Shown: positions 25,698 through 35,745, numbered from the stretch's first letter. The stretch is 64,000 nt of DNA from Chthonomonas sp. (GCA_016788585.1 JAEURP010000007.1:188001-252000); one strand, 5' to 3'. Program-made: numbers and translations. The notes: generated by a model from the sequence alone, not told the origin.

Positions 25698-28208
25698 CTA
25701 GTTCTTGACTAGTTCCTTCTTTTCTTTTTTGGCAGTCTTCTTGATGAAGATCACCTTTTCAGAATCATCGGGTGAAATGTCGGCCAAGATGTGGTCACCT
25801 TCCTTGAACTTGCCAAGTAGGAAATCCTCGCTGAGCGGATCTTCGATGAATCGTTGAACTGCGCGACGCAATGGTCGGGCACCAAGATTAGGATCGTAGC
25901 CAGAACTAACGAGCAAGTCCTTCACCTTGTCGCTGAGTTCGATGGTAATGCCCAATTCTCCGGCCTGGTTGTTGACCCGTTTGAGATAGAGATCGGCAAC
26001 CTGGAGAATCTCTTCGCGTCGAAGGTGCTCGAATACGATCACTTCATCCACACGGTTGAGGAATTCGGGCCGGAAGAGCTTCTTCATCTCGTCTTGCATC
26101 CGCTTCTTCATCGCTTCATAGACCTTAGGATCGTTGGGATCTTCCTTGGTTTCTCGGAAGCCGAGACCCTTATCGAGTTCGATTGGTCGAACGCCGACGT
26201 TGGAGGTCATGATGATGAGCGTATTGCGGAAGTCCACAGTTCGGCCCTGACTATCCGTCAAGTGGCCGTCTTCAAGGACTTGCAAGAGAATGTTGAAGAC
26301 TTCTGGGTGAGCCTTTTCGATTTCGTCGAGCAGGACCACGCAATAGGGATTGCGACGAACCTGTTCTGTGAGCTGACCACCCTCATCGTATCCGACGTAT
26401 CCGGGAGGCGCGCCTACCAAGCGGCTGACCGCAAACCGCTCCATGTACTCGGACATGTCGATCCGGACGATGTTGCTGTCTTTCTCATAGAGGTAGGCAG
26501 CGAGCGCCTTGGCAAGCTCCGTTTTACCAACACCGGTTGGCCCAAGGAAGATGAAGCTACCCATTGGGCGATTCGGATCCTTAAGACCGGAACGGCTTCG
26601 GCGAATTGCTCGAGAAACGGCGCTGACCGCGTCCTTCTGACCAATGATCCGCTTATGAAGATCGTCCTCCATGTGAAGAAGCTTCTCGCTTTCCGTCGCA
26701 ACCAATCGAGTGACTGGAATACCGGTCCAACTCTGAACGATCAAGGCGATTTCATCTTCGCCAACGACCGCGTCAGGCTTGATTTCGGACTCCCAGGCAT
26801 CTTCGCGGGTACCGATGGAATCTTCGAGTTCGTCAATTTCGTTGTTCAGCTTGCCAATTTGGTCAGCATCTTCTTCTTTGTTTCGACGATTAAGGTGATC
26901 AAGGTCGGCGCGAAGCTTGGTTACCTTGACCTTGTCCGCTCGTACATCGGCGGGTGGCATGCTGAGTTGCAATCGTGCTCGGCTCGCAGCCTCATCGATG
27001 AGGTCGATGGCCTTGTCCGGCAACGTGCGATCCGTGATATAGCGATTGCTGAGGCTAACAGCAGCTGCAATGGCGGCATCCGTAATCTCAACGTTGTGGT
27101 GGGCTTCGTAGCGTTCCCGCAGACCCTTTAAGATGTCGATCGCTTCGTCTTGGTTCGGTTCCCTCACCTTGACGGATTGGAAGCGTCGCTCAAGGGCCGC
27201 ATCGCGCTCGATGTACTTGCGGAATTCGTCTTGCGTCGTTGCGCCGATGCACTGCAATTCGCCACGAGCCAATGCTGGCTTCATGATGTTGCTAGCATCG
27301 ATAGCTCCTTCGGCGGCTCCAGCACCTACCAAGGTGTGAAGTTCATCGACGAAGAGGATGATCGAGCCTTCGCTACGGCGCACCTCTTCCATGACCTTCT
27401 TCATACGCTCCTCAAACTCGCCACGATACTTAGTTCCGGCAACGAGGCCGGCGAGATCTAAGGCGATCAAGCGCTTGTCTTTCAAGAGGTTAGGGACGTC
27501 GCCCGAAACGATACGCAAGGCAAGCCCTTCGGCAATGGCGGTCTTTCCGACGCCGGGATCGCCAACTAGGCAAGGATTGTTCTTGGTTCGTCGGCTGAGA
27601 ATCTGCATGACTCGCTCAATTTCTTGAGCACGACCGACTACGGGGTCAAGTTTGCCTTCGCGAGCTAACTCGGTTAGGTCCCGACCGAATTCATCCAAGG
27701 TGGCTGTCTTGACTTGGCCGCTGTTCGAGCTACCGCGCGAACTGCTTCCGCCAGACGCCTTACCGGTCGACGATTCGTTATCTTGGAGTGCTCCAACCTC
27801 GCGGCGAGCACGCTCAATATCCACGCCGAGCTTGGCCAAAACACGGCCCGCCAAACCATCGCCTTCGCGAATCAGGCCCAATAAGAGGTGCTCGGTTCCG
27901 ATGTAATTGTTGTTCAGGTTACGAGCCTCGTCGTAGGCCAAGTCGATCACGCGCTTGGCACGAGGGGTAAGAGTCATATCCTGGGAAGGCCGGGCATCGC
28001 CACGGGGAAGTTGCTTTTCGACCTCAGCCCGAATTCGGCTCAGGGAAACCCCGAGTCGCTCAAGGACCCGTGCCGCGACGCTATCTGACTCGCGGACCAA
28101 TCCTAAGAGTAGGTGTTCCGTCGAAACATAGCCTTCACCGAACTTCTGCGCTTCTTCTTGCGCGTAGAAGACGACTTTGCGAGCTCTTTCTGTAAAGCGT
28201 TGCCACAT
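25698..28208 (-). CDS. clpC: ATP-dependent Clp protease ATP-binding subunit ClpC
   Basis: An 836-residue Hsp100 unfoldase that feeds ClpP. The double Clp-N domain covers residues 1-145, the first AAA+ module has [13 protein letters not shown], the coiled-coil M-domain lies near 420-480 ([18 protein letters not shown]), and the second AAA+ module has [13 protein letters not shown]. The GLGF in [10 protein letters not shown] is the ClpP-docking loop, which distinguishes ClpC from the disaggregase ClpB. The C-terminus is Lys-rich. No ctsR, mcsA or mcsB adjoins, but a short McsA-like gene lies at 13.4 kb. AGGAGG lies 16 nt before the ATG, further than usual. Confidence 0.97.
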   Translation of the reverse strand: MWQRFTERARKVVFYAQEEAQKFGEGYVSTEHLLLGLVRESDSVAARVLERLGVSLSRIRAEVEKQLPRGDARPSQDMTLTPRAKRVIDLAYDEARNLNNNYIGTEHLLLGLIREGDGLAGRVLAKLGVDIERARREVGALQDNESSTGKASGGSSSRGSSNSGQVKTATLDEFGRDLTELAREGKLDPVVGRAQEIERVMQILSRRTKNNPCLVGDPGVGKTAIAEGLALRIVSGDVPNLLKDKRLIALDLAGLVAGTKYRGEFEERMKKVMEEVRRSEGSIILFVDELHTLVGAGAAEGAIDASNIMKPALARGELQCIGATTQDEFRKYIERDAALERRFQSVKVREPNQDEAIDILKGLRERYEAHHNVEITDAAIAAAVSLSNRYITDRTLPDKAIDLIDEAASRARLQLSMPPADVRADKVKVTKLRADLDHLNRRNKEEDADQIGKLNNEIDELEDSIGTREDAWESEIKPDAVVGEDEIALIVQSWTGIPVTRLVATESEKLLHMEDDLHKRIIGQKDAVSAVSRAIRRSRSGLKDPNRPMGSFIFLGPTGVGKTELAKALAAYLYEKDSNIVRIDMSEYMERFAVSRLVGAPPGYVGYDEGGQLTEQVRRNPYCVVLLDEIEKAHPEVFNILLQVLEDGHLTDSQGRTVDFRNTLIIMTSNVGVRPIELDKGLGFRETKEDPNDPKVYEAMKKRMQDEMKKLFRPEFLNRVDEVIVFEHLRREEILQVADLYLKRVNNQAGELGITIELSDKVKDLLVSSGYDPNLGARPLRRAVQRFIEDPLSEDFLLGKFKEGDHILADISPDDSEKVIFIKKTAKKEKKELVKN

Positions 28209-28465
28209 TTTGTTTTGTTTTCAGCCTCCTGCTGACCTTTCGGTTTCCCTCCGTGATTTAGACCACTGAACTGTCATCGTCGGTTCTACGCCACGATATC
28301 AAGCCTTGTTTTGAGCTTACGCCCTACTAGGACCTTTGCTAGTCAGGATACCTGCCGTGAGTTCTGCCGTACTGGGATAATTGGCTGTGGCCCGCGATTC
28401 CATCAGCCCATAATGTTACGAGGTTCATCCTTTGAACCAGTTTCGAACGTAACTAGGAGTAGGTT
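28209..28465. other. Divergent intergenic region, clpC / MlaD gene
   Basis: The 257-base gap must hold promoters for both genes. A small palindrome, GGTTCA and TGAACC around 5 bases, lies at 28422-28438 just before the MlaD ribosome-binding site. I see no CIRCE-like or CtsR-like operator and no ORF. Confidence 0.4.
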
Positions 28466-29875
28466 ATGCAGGGTGCGGTCAAGGTCGGGATGTTGGTTGT
28501 CGGGTTCATTGCTGCTTTGCTGGCAGCCTATGCCGTCCTTGGTCGTAGTATTTTCGCGGAAAAGATCGATTTGTATTCGGCGACGTTTAAGGATGCATCT
28601 GGGATGGTCGCTGGTTCAGACGTCACCCTTAGCGGTGTACGAGTGGGTCGAATTGCAAGCATCGAGTTGGAGAGTCCCGGCCGCGCAATCATGACTCTGG
28701 AAGTGAAGAAGGGAACAAAAATTCCCGTGGGGACCAAAGCTGTTATCGCTGGGTCGCTCATAGGAATTGGTGATCGTCCTCTCGATCTGCGACCACCCGC
28801 AACAATTGGCGAAATGGCACCACCTGGTGCCCAATTGGAAGGTGTCACGCAAGGTGCCTTGGGTGCGCTCGGCCCCGAAGGGGAAGAGACAATCAAGGCC
28901 CTCAATCAGACCTTGATTGCCACGAAGAACCTGATCGAAGACGAAAAGTTGCGGTCGCGTGTGGACACTTTGCTAGTGTCGAGCAACAAGACCATTACAC
29001 AGTTTGGTGCTCTGGCGAGCCAGATTAACCAAATGGTTGGCGCGAATCAGGCGCAAGTGCAACTGGCCATGAAGAAGGCCGTTGCGATGATGAGCGACCT
29101 TCAAGTAGCCACTAAATCAATCGCCAGAATCGCTGGCGACGGCAAGCTCGAAGCGCAGATGAACGGTTTGATCGCTGAGATGAACGCAACAATGCGTGAG
29201 AGTAACCTACTGATTGCCGATCTACGCAAGACCGTCAATGACCCCGAACTAAGGGACCCCATGAAGGACATCCTTGCCAACACGAAGGCGATGTCTGATT
29301 CGGGAACGAAAATCGCTGCCGACGCAGAGTTGATGGCTAAGAATGGGGTGACGGTTAGCGAGCAAGCCATTACGGTGATGGACAAGGCCAGCAAGCTTGC
29401 CGACGAATTGAGCGAAGTACTGAAGAAGTTCAACGAAACCCTGGGCGGGGTTGCTGGGCTTGCCAGCGGTGGTAAAGGCGTTGGCAAGATCGACACGGAG
29501 TTTGGATTAACTTATGAATCTGAGCCCCGCGAACTCAGGACCGATTTCGAAGCCTCAACTGTATTGGGGGGTAGCCGGCTGTACTTGGGTCTGTACGATG
29601 CATTTGAGACAAACGGTTTGATCGCACAGATTGGTCGACCGATTTCGGCGAGAAGTGACCTGAGATACGGAGTTTATGCAGGAAAGCCGGGCCTTGGGGT
29701 ATCATATCGCCTCGCGCCCGGGGCAATTCTTCGAGGTGATCTTTTCGACATAAACAATCCGCGGTTCAATGCGCGAGCAAGGATCGACTTCAACAAGGAG
29801 ATAAGCGGATGGTTTGGAGTCGAAAACATCTTCGACGATCCGTACCCAACCATTGGGTTTAGTATCCGGCGCTGA
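28466..29875 (+). CDS. MlaD/MCE family protein with beta-rich C-terminus
   Basis: A 469-residue lipid-transport type protein. One N-terminal membrane helix (VGMLVVGFIAALLAAYAVLG) is followed by the MCE/MlaD domain (SATFKDASGMVAGSDVTLSGVRVGRI, then VIAGSLIGIGDRPLDL) and a helical region up to about residue 340. The last 110 residues are a run of short strands ending FSIRR, resembling an outer-membrane beta-barrel or porin-like segment. MCE proteins carry phospholipid between the membranes, normally with MlaE and MlaF, which are absent here. AGGAG lies 8 nt before the ATG. Confidence 0.88.
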   Translation: MQGAVKVGMLVVGFIAALLAAYAVLGRSIFAEKIDLYSATFKDASGMVAGSDVTLSGVRVGRIASIELESPGRAIMTLEVKKGTKIPVGTKAVIAGSLIGIGDRPLDLRPPATIGEMAPPGAQLEGVTQGALGALGPEGEETIKALNQTLIATKNLIEDEKLRSRVDTLLVSSNKTITQFGALASQINQMVGANQAQVQLAMKKAVAMMSDLQVATKSIARIAGDGKLEAQMNGLIAEMNATMRESNLLIADLRKTVNDPELRDPMKDILANTKAMSDSGTKIAADAELMAKNGVTVSEQAITVMDKASKLADELSEVLKKFNETLGGVAGLASGGKGVGKIDTEFGLTYESEPRELRTDFEASTVLGGSRLYLGLYDAFETNGLIAQIGRPISARSDLRYGVYAGKPGLGVSYRLAPGAILRGDLFDINNPRFNARARIDFNKEISGWFGVENIFDDPYPTIGFSIRR

Positions 29876-29888
29876 AGGATTTGCGTCA

Positions 29889-30467
29889 ATGAAGGTCATT
29901 TTGAAGGAAACCGTCCCTAATCTTGGGAAGTCCGGCCAAGTTGTCAATGTAAAAGACGGCTACGCTCGAAACTACTTGTTCCCCAAGGGGCTCGCCACCG
30001 TTGCTGAGCGAAATCAGATCAGCGCTCTCGAGAAACTTAACGCGAGAATGGCCGCCAAGCAAGCTGAATCAAAGGCCTCCGCCGAATCGCTGAAAGAGAA
30101 ATTGGACGGCGTCACTGTTAAGATCGAAGGCAAAGTTGGACGCGACCACGGAAAGTTATTCGGTGCGATTACTTCGCAAGACATCGTTGACGTCATCAAG
30201 AAGGATCTCAAGATCGATGTCGAAAAGAAACAAGTTGTGCTTCACGACCCGATCAAGCGGCTCGGCCGAACTAAGGTTTTGGTTGATCTCCACCGCGAAG
30301 TGGACGCCCACATCACCGTTCACGTTTGGAACGCTGCTTTCCCTGAGTTCGACGAGGAAGTAGTTGCGGCCGCGCCCGCCGAGGCTGTAGCCGAAGAGGT
30401 AGCTGCAGAAGTTGATGCTCCTGCCGAAGCAGAAGTGAAGGCAGAAGAGCCCGCTGAAGTTTCCTGA
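29889..30467 (+). CDS. rplI: Large ribosomal subunit protein bL9 with acidic extension
   Basis: bL9 binds 23S rRNA at the base of the L1 stalk. The N-terminal domain MKVILKETVPNLGKSGQVV, DGYARNYLFPKGLA is diagnostic; a long helix and the C-terminal domain (VGRDHGKLFGAITSQDIV, HITVHVW) follow. The protein has 192 residues against about 150 in most bacteria: after FPEF come some 38 extra residues made almost entirely of Ala, Glu, Val and Pro. GAAGGA lies about 9 nt before the ATG. A terminator follows at 30485. Confidence 0.96.
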   Translation: MKVILKETVPNLGKSGQVVNVKDGYARNYLFPKGLATVAERNQISALEKLNARMAAKQAESKASAESLKEKLDGVTVKIEGKVGRDHGKLFGAITSQDIVDVIKKDLKIDVEKKQVVLHDPIKRLGRTKVLVDLHREVDAHITVHVWNAAFPEFDEEVVAAAPAEAVAEEVAAEVDAPAEAEVKAEEPAEVS

Positions 30468-30484
30468 TCTCCGAATGATGAATG

Positions 30485-30515
30485 AGTCCCGCTAGAATGC
30501 CTAGCGGGACTTTTC
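30485..30515. terminator. Intrinsic terminator after rplI
   Basis: AGTCCCGCTAG and CTAGCGGGACT form an 11-bp stem around a 5-base loop, followed by TTTTC on the + strand. The right arm contains the stop codon of the convergent holA gene (30501-30503). Confidence 0.85.
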
Positions 30516-31568
30516 ATTTAAGATTTCAGCTAATCGCATGATGAGGCGCTCCATCGTGTCCTCGTCGCTTGCGGCGGGCTCGACTCCCTTGAGTCGACTG
30601 TCCGCGAGGCGAATTTCTTGGAAGCACTGTTCAATCTGAGCCAGGGTGACCTTCTTAGCTTGCGGAATGATCCGGTTGGTTGTTCCTGACTTTTCGTCGG
30701 TCCACCGAGGCTTGTTTGGAAACTGGCTGGCGATAGCCTCCGGAACTGCAGTTGGATTCGCGCCTGCCTCAATGGCAACCCTTGCTTGCCAAAGCAGTCT
30801 GAAGTATCGCGAAAACTGCGGAAGCACGTTCACGATGGCGACTTCGGACATCTTCTTGTTGGATGCAACAACGATACGAAGTTGCCGAACCGCTTCTCCA
30901 ACTCTCTTCTCGCGTACGGCATCGAGGAGTGCCCAAATGTTCCACTCTGGGTTAGCTACAACGGAAGCCCGGACATGCTCTTCACGAATTTCAGCCTCGT
31001 CACCAGCGTACATCGCCAGCTTTTCAACTTCGCCAATGCCGCGCGAATAGCTACCGCTCATCATTTCGGTAAGCAACGCGGCTGCCGGGCGTGACATGGA
31101 CTTGCCCAGCGACGCTGCATGAGCAATGAACTCTCCGGCAAGTTTCGCTTGGTCGATCTCGCATGTGATCGTCATCCCCTTTGCATCTTTTACGGCTTTC
31201 GCCCAGGCGGCCTTGACCTTCTTGGTTTTGTCAGCATTCGCGGGATCCTCGTCGGTAACGAGGATCAAACGCCCCGTCTCTGGCACGTCACTTAGCATTC
31301 TCAGTTTCGCCGTATCCTCTGGTAGGTACCGAAGAAGGTTTCGAACAATCACCGTTCTTCGCTCGGAAAGAAATGGGATGGTAGAGGCGGCGCCAACCCA
31401 TTCGATGAGGGCTTGCTCATCGGCATTAACGGTTTCAGAGTCGTAATCGTCGCCATCGATGCCACTGGCTTCAAGCAGTTCCTTCAGGGCTCGTCGCCTC
31501 AGCATGTCTTCTGGGCCCTCGATGAGAACCACGGAATGCTTGAGTGCTTCGTCAATCTGAAGCCTCAT
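30501..31568 (-). CDS. holA: DNA polymerase III delta subunit
   Basis: The delta subunit is the clamp-loader wrench that opens the beta clamp. The 355-residue protein has the family layout: an AAA-like N-terminal domain without a P-loop (SVVLIEGPEDMLRRRALKELLE, FLSERRTVIVRNLLRYLP), a helical middle (LLTEMMSGSYSRGIGEVEKLAMYAG) and a C-terminal collar domain (NIWALLDAVREKRVGEAVRQLR). The start is ATG 31568, overlapping the transglutaminase gene by ATGA, so it ends the MoxR-DUF58-transglutaminase transcription unit. The stop lies inside the rplI terminator stem. Confidence 0.9.
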   Translation of the reverse strand: MRLQIDEALKHSVVLIEGPEDMLRRRALKELLEASGIDGDDYDSETVNADEQALIEWVGAASTIPFLSERRTVIVRNLLRYLPEDTAKLRMLSDVPETGRLILVTDEDPANADKTKKVKAAWAKAVKDAKGMTITCEIDQAKLAGEFIAHAASLGKSMSRPAAALLTEMMSGSYSRGIGEVEKLAMYAGDEAEIREEHVRASVVANPEWNIWALLDAVREKRVGEAVRQLRIVVASNKKMSEVAIVNVLPQFSRYFRLLWQARVAIEAGANPTAVPEAIASQFPNKPRWTDEKSGTTNRIIPQAKKVTLAQIEQCFQEIRLADSRLKGVEPAASDEDTMERLIMRLAEILNEKSR

Positions 31569-33619
31569 GATCGCTTTTTCACCTGTCGAAATGCCTCCTT
31601 GACCTGATCAAGGAACTTGATCGCTTCGCCGTCTTTTGGACCAGCAGGGGCAAAGAGTAAACGGTCGATCGCCGAAGCAAAGGTAACTTGGTCCACGCCA
31701 GCTTCTGGAATCATCTGATTCAATCTTGTCGCATATTCCATCGTGGTTTCTTCAAAGCGGCGCGGAATGCGGCTATATCTTTCTAACGCCTCGAGGGTGC
31801 TAGCGGCTGCGGCAGTCCGCGCGTCCGCGATCATCTGGTGTTTACCCGCTAGGCGAGGCTTTCGCTTTCGAATGAGGTCCCAGAAGAATGCACTGACCAA
31901 CCCGATAAGGCAAAGGCCAATGAGTCCATTAGCAGCCGTACTGCCCCAAGATGTTTGCCACCACGATGGCAGAGGTCGCCATTCGTCACCGCGTCCGAAG
32001 CCGTCCACCTCGTCGGCCCCGTCCGTCGCGTCGAACTTAACCCATCCGGCATTCTCGAAGTAGATTTCGGTCCAGATGTGATAATCGGATTCGCGCACTT
32101 GATAGAGGTTTCCGCGGCGGCGACTCGTCTCGCTCACAAGGTAACCCGACGCTACTCGTGAAGGTAAGCCTGCATAGCGAGCAAGGATCGCAAGCGTGGT
32201 CGCAAAGACATCGCAATAGCCTTCCTTAGTTCCGAAGAGGGCGTTTTCGACCACGCTGGTGCCATCCGGCACCATTGCCGCTTGCAAATTGTAAGTAACG
32301 GTTCTCGCCACTAGGGATCGTAGACGGTCGGCCTTTTCAAGATCGGTTTCGGCCCCGCGCAGCGTTTGATTCACAAGGACTTTGGCTTCGTTTGAGATTT
32401 CAACCACGCCGTATGACTGCTGCCAATAATCAGGCGCAACCGCCTTGCCTACATTGTCATGGTCGACTTCATAGGAAAGTCCACGAGCACTGGAGCCGAC
32501 GCTTTCGGCAGATGCACGTACGATCCCGTCCTCTCGAATCGAGGCGCGTCCCCGTCCGCCGAGTTGGACCTGAGCTGGAATCCCCGGGAAATAGGGGCCA
32601 GGGAGATTGCGGGACATCGAAGTCAGTTCGTAGCTAAAGCTGGTGAGGCCGGGGAGCCGGGCCTCGGAGTTCAATGTGACGAGATTTGAGACGCCTGACT
32701 CGCGAGGCAGCCGAGTTGAATCCAAGTCGCTAGACCACCAGCGGTTATCTGAGAATCGGTAGTACGCCTCTCCCCGCAAGTATCGTGCTTTGTCCATGAC
32801 CGCGTGCAGAATCACATTCTTGCTTGGCCGTCCAAATGGGCCAGAACCCACTCGTAAATTATCTCGATTTGGGTTAGGAGTCCCGGAGCCAAGTGAGGAT
32901 AGTGCAGTTGGTGAATTGGCCGGGTTTGATCTAACGGGAACTCTCAGCGGCGCGGTGGCCCCTTGGACGCTTGCCCGAATGAACGGAGCACCGATGGCGC
33001 TAAAAATGACAATACCTACGGCAGAAGCTAGGGCCCATTCAGGACCGGCTAGTCCTTTCCATTCATATCTTCTCAGCCGTTGAAGGTCTGATTCTCCGGC
33101 TGCCGAGGCCATCCGTAACATCCCCCGAAGGTGGCTTCGGGCGAAGAGCATCCCAGTCGAGACTAGGAACAAGAAGAACATGAATGGCGCCGCCGGGAAG
33201 GTATCGAACGCGCCAACTAAGCCGTAGAGAGCGATTGCCGGTACACCGAGAAAGAGTAATGTCGAATCTCGCCAGGCGAAGAAGCTGGCGAAGGCGATTG
33301 CCCAGCACAGACCAGCCGTATAGAGGAGCTGGGGAGGGAATCCCTCATTGGGCAAGATGCGATTCAGTTCGCCAGCGAAAGCAATTGAGATTGCAGCCGC
33401 CAAGGCGAAGACGATCGTATCGGGAGATACGCGGTTCCAGGCTTTCTCGATGCGCGGCCCAACAGCAGAAACAAGGTGGCCAACTAAGGCGACGCTTGCG
33501 AAGATAAATCCTGATTCACTGTTTCGGACGCTGAATCCCGCCGAAAGCAGAACGGAAACGGTCGCAATGGCGCTCAAAAAGTAGTCGAGCCAACCAAGAT
33601 CGAGCGACTTCTGCCTCAT
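31565..33619 (-). CDS. Transglutaminase-like membrane protein
   Basis: A 684-residue protein of the TgpA/YebA type. About six N-terminal membrane helices are followed by an extracytoplasmic transglutaminase-like domain with the Cys-His-Asp triad in EGYCDVFATTLAIL, SDYHIWTEIYF and VKFDATDG. Another helix (ANGLIGLCLIGLVSAFFWDL) leads to a cytoplasmic DUF4129-like tail. Such proteins are encoded beside MoxR and DUF58 genes, as here: it overlaps DUF58 and holA by ATGA. A role in processing envelope or surface proteins is inferred. Confidence 0.9.
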   Translation of the reverse strand: MRQKSLDLGWLDYFLSAIATVSVLLSAGFSVRNSESGFIFASVALVGHLVSAVGPRIEKAWNRVSPDTIVFALAAAISIAFAGELNRILPNEGFPPQLLYTAGLCWAIAFASFFAWRDSTLLFLGVPAIALYGLVGAFDTFPAAPFMFFLFLVSTGMLFARSHLRGMLRMASAAGESDLQRLRRYEWKGLAGPEWALASAVGIVIFSAIGAPFIRASVQGATAPLRVPVRSNPANSPTALSSLGSGTPNPNRDNLRVGSGPFGRPSKNVILHAVMDKARYLRGEAYYRFSDNRWWSSDLDSTRLPRESGVSNLVTLNSEARLPGLTSFSYELTSMSRNLPGPYFPGIPAQVQLGGRGRASIREDGIVRASAESVGSSARGLSYEVDHDNVGKAVAPDYWQQSYGVVEISNEAKVLVNQTLRGAETDLEKADRLRSLVARTVTYNLQAAMVPDGTSVVENALFGTKEGYCDVFATTLAILARYAGLPSRVASGYLVSETSRRRGNLYQVRESDYHIWTEIYFENAGWVKFDATDGADEVDGFGRGDEWRPLPSWWQTSWGSTAANGLIGLCLIGLVSAFFWDLIRKRKPRLAGKHQMIADARTAAAASTLEALERYSRIPRRFEETTMEYATRLNQMIPEAGVDQVTFASAIDRLLFAPAGPKDGEAIKFLDQVKEAFRQVKKRS

Positions 33620-34785
33620 TTTAGGACTCCACTCTCAAGGACTTGGACTCTTACTCCGGCTTCTTCGAGCGTGCGAATATGGTCGCGGCCTCCTGCTGAT
33701 TGGCCTCTAAACGTAGGTTGAAAGGCTTTGGCATCGTAAACAAAGGCATGAATCGAATTGACGGGTGCCAATCGAATTGCCTCAAGTAGCTCGGCTTCGC
33801 CGACAGCGAGGAAAATGAATACTCGGCCTGCTCCATCTGGGTCCTGAAGGGCGTGCGCAAGTTCACTGGCGAGGCTTGGGCCATTCGCTCGGAGTTCTGC
33901 AAGCGAGTTTAGGTAGGGAAGAAGAGGATTTGAAGGAGAATGAAACTCGGGCTGGACGTTCAGGCTGACATGGCTGCAACGTGGTAGAAGCTGTTCAATA
34001 AGGAAGGCCGCGTGCCCGCACATTTGGTCGAGCGAAGAATGGCCTTCGCCAATGTCGGAACCGGGAGTGCGCTGGACCAAGACGGTCGCCCGCGATCCAG
34101 CCTGAGACTCAAAATCCCTGACCATGAGCCGGTTCGAGCGCGCGGTGCTTGGCCAGTGAATATGCCGCACTTGATCACCGGTAGAGAATTCGCGCACGCC
34201 GCGCGCGTCGAGCGAGTTCGCTGGGCTGCGGACGGAAGCCGAGTCTTCATAGCCAGCGCCATGCAACATCGTCATGTCCAGCTCAAATGGAATCGGTGCA
34301 GGAAGAACTTTGAGTTCAGTTTGACCGGCAGAGTGCACAAGTTCGGCTGAGCTGAGCCCAAGGGCATCGGTGCCCATAACACTCACGTCGCTCCACTTGA
34401 ATATCCCGCGACGCAATGGCTTGATTTGATACTTGATTTGTACGGGTTGCTGGTAGCTGGGTGCGACGGGTACCGGGTGTCGTATCCAGTCTCTCACCAT
34501 TCGGTTCGGCAATTGGTCTTCGATGAGTAAAAGCGGTCGCGTGAACCGATTTTCGCTTTCGATAGCTAAAGACACCGTGATCGGCTCGCCAATGACGGAC
34601 ATCGCCGGAGCTGTTCGCGAGAGTTTGAGATTGCGAACCGCATATCGAGCCTGAAATTTCGCCGCCACAATCGTCCCAATGAGCGCAGTTCCCATGTAAA
34701 AGAGGGCGGGCGAATTCACGAGCACCGCAACGACCGCCAGAAAGAAACTGGCAAGGATCAGCGTTAGGCTGGCGGTGTTCCTCAC
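33616..34785 (-). CDS. DUF58 domain protein
   Basis: A 389-residue protein with two N-terminal membrane helices, a beta-rich segment and the DUF58 signature in EFSTGDQVRHIHWPSTARSNRLMVRDFE. DUF58 proteins have a von Willebrand-like C-terminal half and work with MoxR ATPases in a presumed chaperone or maturation role. It overlaps the transglutaminase gene by ATGA and follows moxR by 9 nt, so these three genes form one unit. Confidence 0.93.
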   Translation of the reverse strand: MRNTASLTLILASFFLAVVAVLVNSPALFYMGTALIGTIVAAKFQARYAVRNLKLSRTAPAMSVIGEPITVSLAIESENRFTRPLLLIEDQLPNRMVRDWIRHPVPVAPSYQQPVQIKYQIKPLRRGIFKWSDVSVMGTDALGLSSAELVHSAGQTELKVLPAPIPFELDMTMLHGAGYEDSASVRSPANSLDARGVREFSTGDQVRHIHWPSTARSNRLMVRDFESQAGSRATVLVQRTPGSDIGEGHSSLDQMCGHAAFLIEQLLPRCSHVSLNVQPEFHSPSNPLLPYLNSLAELRANGPSLASELAHALQDPDGAGRVFIFLAVGEAELLEAIRLAPVNSIHAFVYDAKAFQPTFRGQSAGGRDHIRTLEEAGVRVQVLESGVLK

Positions 34786-34794
34786 GATCTTAGT

Positions 34795-35745
34795 TTAACG
34801 GACAGGAAGCGGAGTGGGAACGGAGTTCAGAACGCTGGTAATAATGTCGCTGGCCGCGTCGCCACGGCTTCGACTCTCTCCCCGTGGGATGATGCGATGG
34901 GCAAGTACCATCGTGGCAACCGCCTTGACATCGTCGGGAACGACGTAGTCCATGCCTTGCCACGCCGCATGGGCTTGGGCGGCATGTTGAAGGTGCAGCG
35001 AAGCGCGAGGCGATGCGCCCAATCCGACGTGGCTATGATCACGAGTAGCCCTCACGAGCGAAACGATGTAGTCCTGCAGTTTTTGGTCGACGTGGATGCT
35101 TCGAACAGCCTTCTGAGCGTCCACCAATTCTTGAGTAGTGACGACCGGCGACAAGTGGTCGACTGGCCTTGTTTCGCGTTGCTGCTCGAGCATTTGGGTC
35201 TCAGCTTCACGATCTGGGTACCCCAGGGAGATGCGCCCGAAGAACCGATCCATTTGTGCTTCGGGTAGGGGGTACGTTCCGCTCATTTCAACATTGTTTT
35301 GGGTTGCCACCACCATAAATGGTGAAGGAAGAGGCCGCTCTTCGCCGTCAGCAGTCACCGTCCGCTCTTCCATGGCTTCCAAAAGAGCACTCTGAGTTTT
35401 TGGCGTCGCTCGGTTGATTTCATCAGCCAAAAGTACGTTAGCAAAAACTGGCCCCGGCCGGAACTCAAAGGTCATCTCCTTTTGATTGTAAAGTGGGCTG
35501 CCCGTCACATCGGCGGGCAACAGGTCCGGCGTAAATTGAATTCGCGAGAAACTTCCGCCAATGGACTTGGCAAGCGCCTTGGCAAGGGTCGTTTTGCCAA
35601 CGCCGGGAACATCCTCGACCAGCAGGTGCCCTTCGCAAAGCAGAATAATCACCGCGTCACGCGTGGCGTCTGACTTGCCAGCAATCACATGATTGAGTTG
35701 GCCCGCAATGGCCTGAGCGAATTTGGCGACAGCAGAGATTTCCAT
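34795..35745 (-). CDS. MoxR-family AAA+ ATPase
   Basis: A 316-residue AAA+ protein. Walker A reads EDVPGVGKTTLAKA, the segment SRIQFTPDLLPADVTGS is typical of MoxR, Walker B is VLLADEINRATPKTQSALLEAMEE, and ATQNN carries the sensor residue. MoxR ATPases act as chaperone-like maturation factors with VWA or DUF58 partners; the DUF58 gene follows by 9 nt. No clear ribosome-binding site precedes the ATG. First gene of its operon. Confidence 0.95.
   Translation of the reverse strand: MEISAVAKFAQAIAGQLNHVIAGKSDATRDAVIILLCEGHLLVEDVPGVGKTTLAKALAKSIGGSFSRIQFTPDLLPADVTGSPLYNQKEMTFEFRPGPVFANVLLADEINRATPKTQSALLEAMEERTVTADGEERPLPSPFMVVATQNNVEMSGTYPLPEAQMDRFFGRISLGYPDREAETQMLEQQRETRPVDHLSPVVTTQELVDAQKAVRSIHVDQKLQDYIVSLVRATRDHSHVGLGASPRASLHLQHAAQAHAAWQGMDYVVPDDVKAVATMVLAHRIIPRGESRSRGDAASDIITSVLNSVPTPLPVR

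Noticed and set aside
25854-27131. 425-codon open frame on the plus strand inside clpC
   Set aside because: It is the antisense frame of ClpC; all conserved motifs are on the minus strand.
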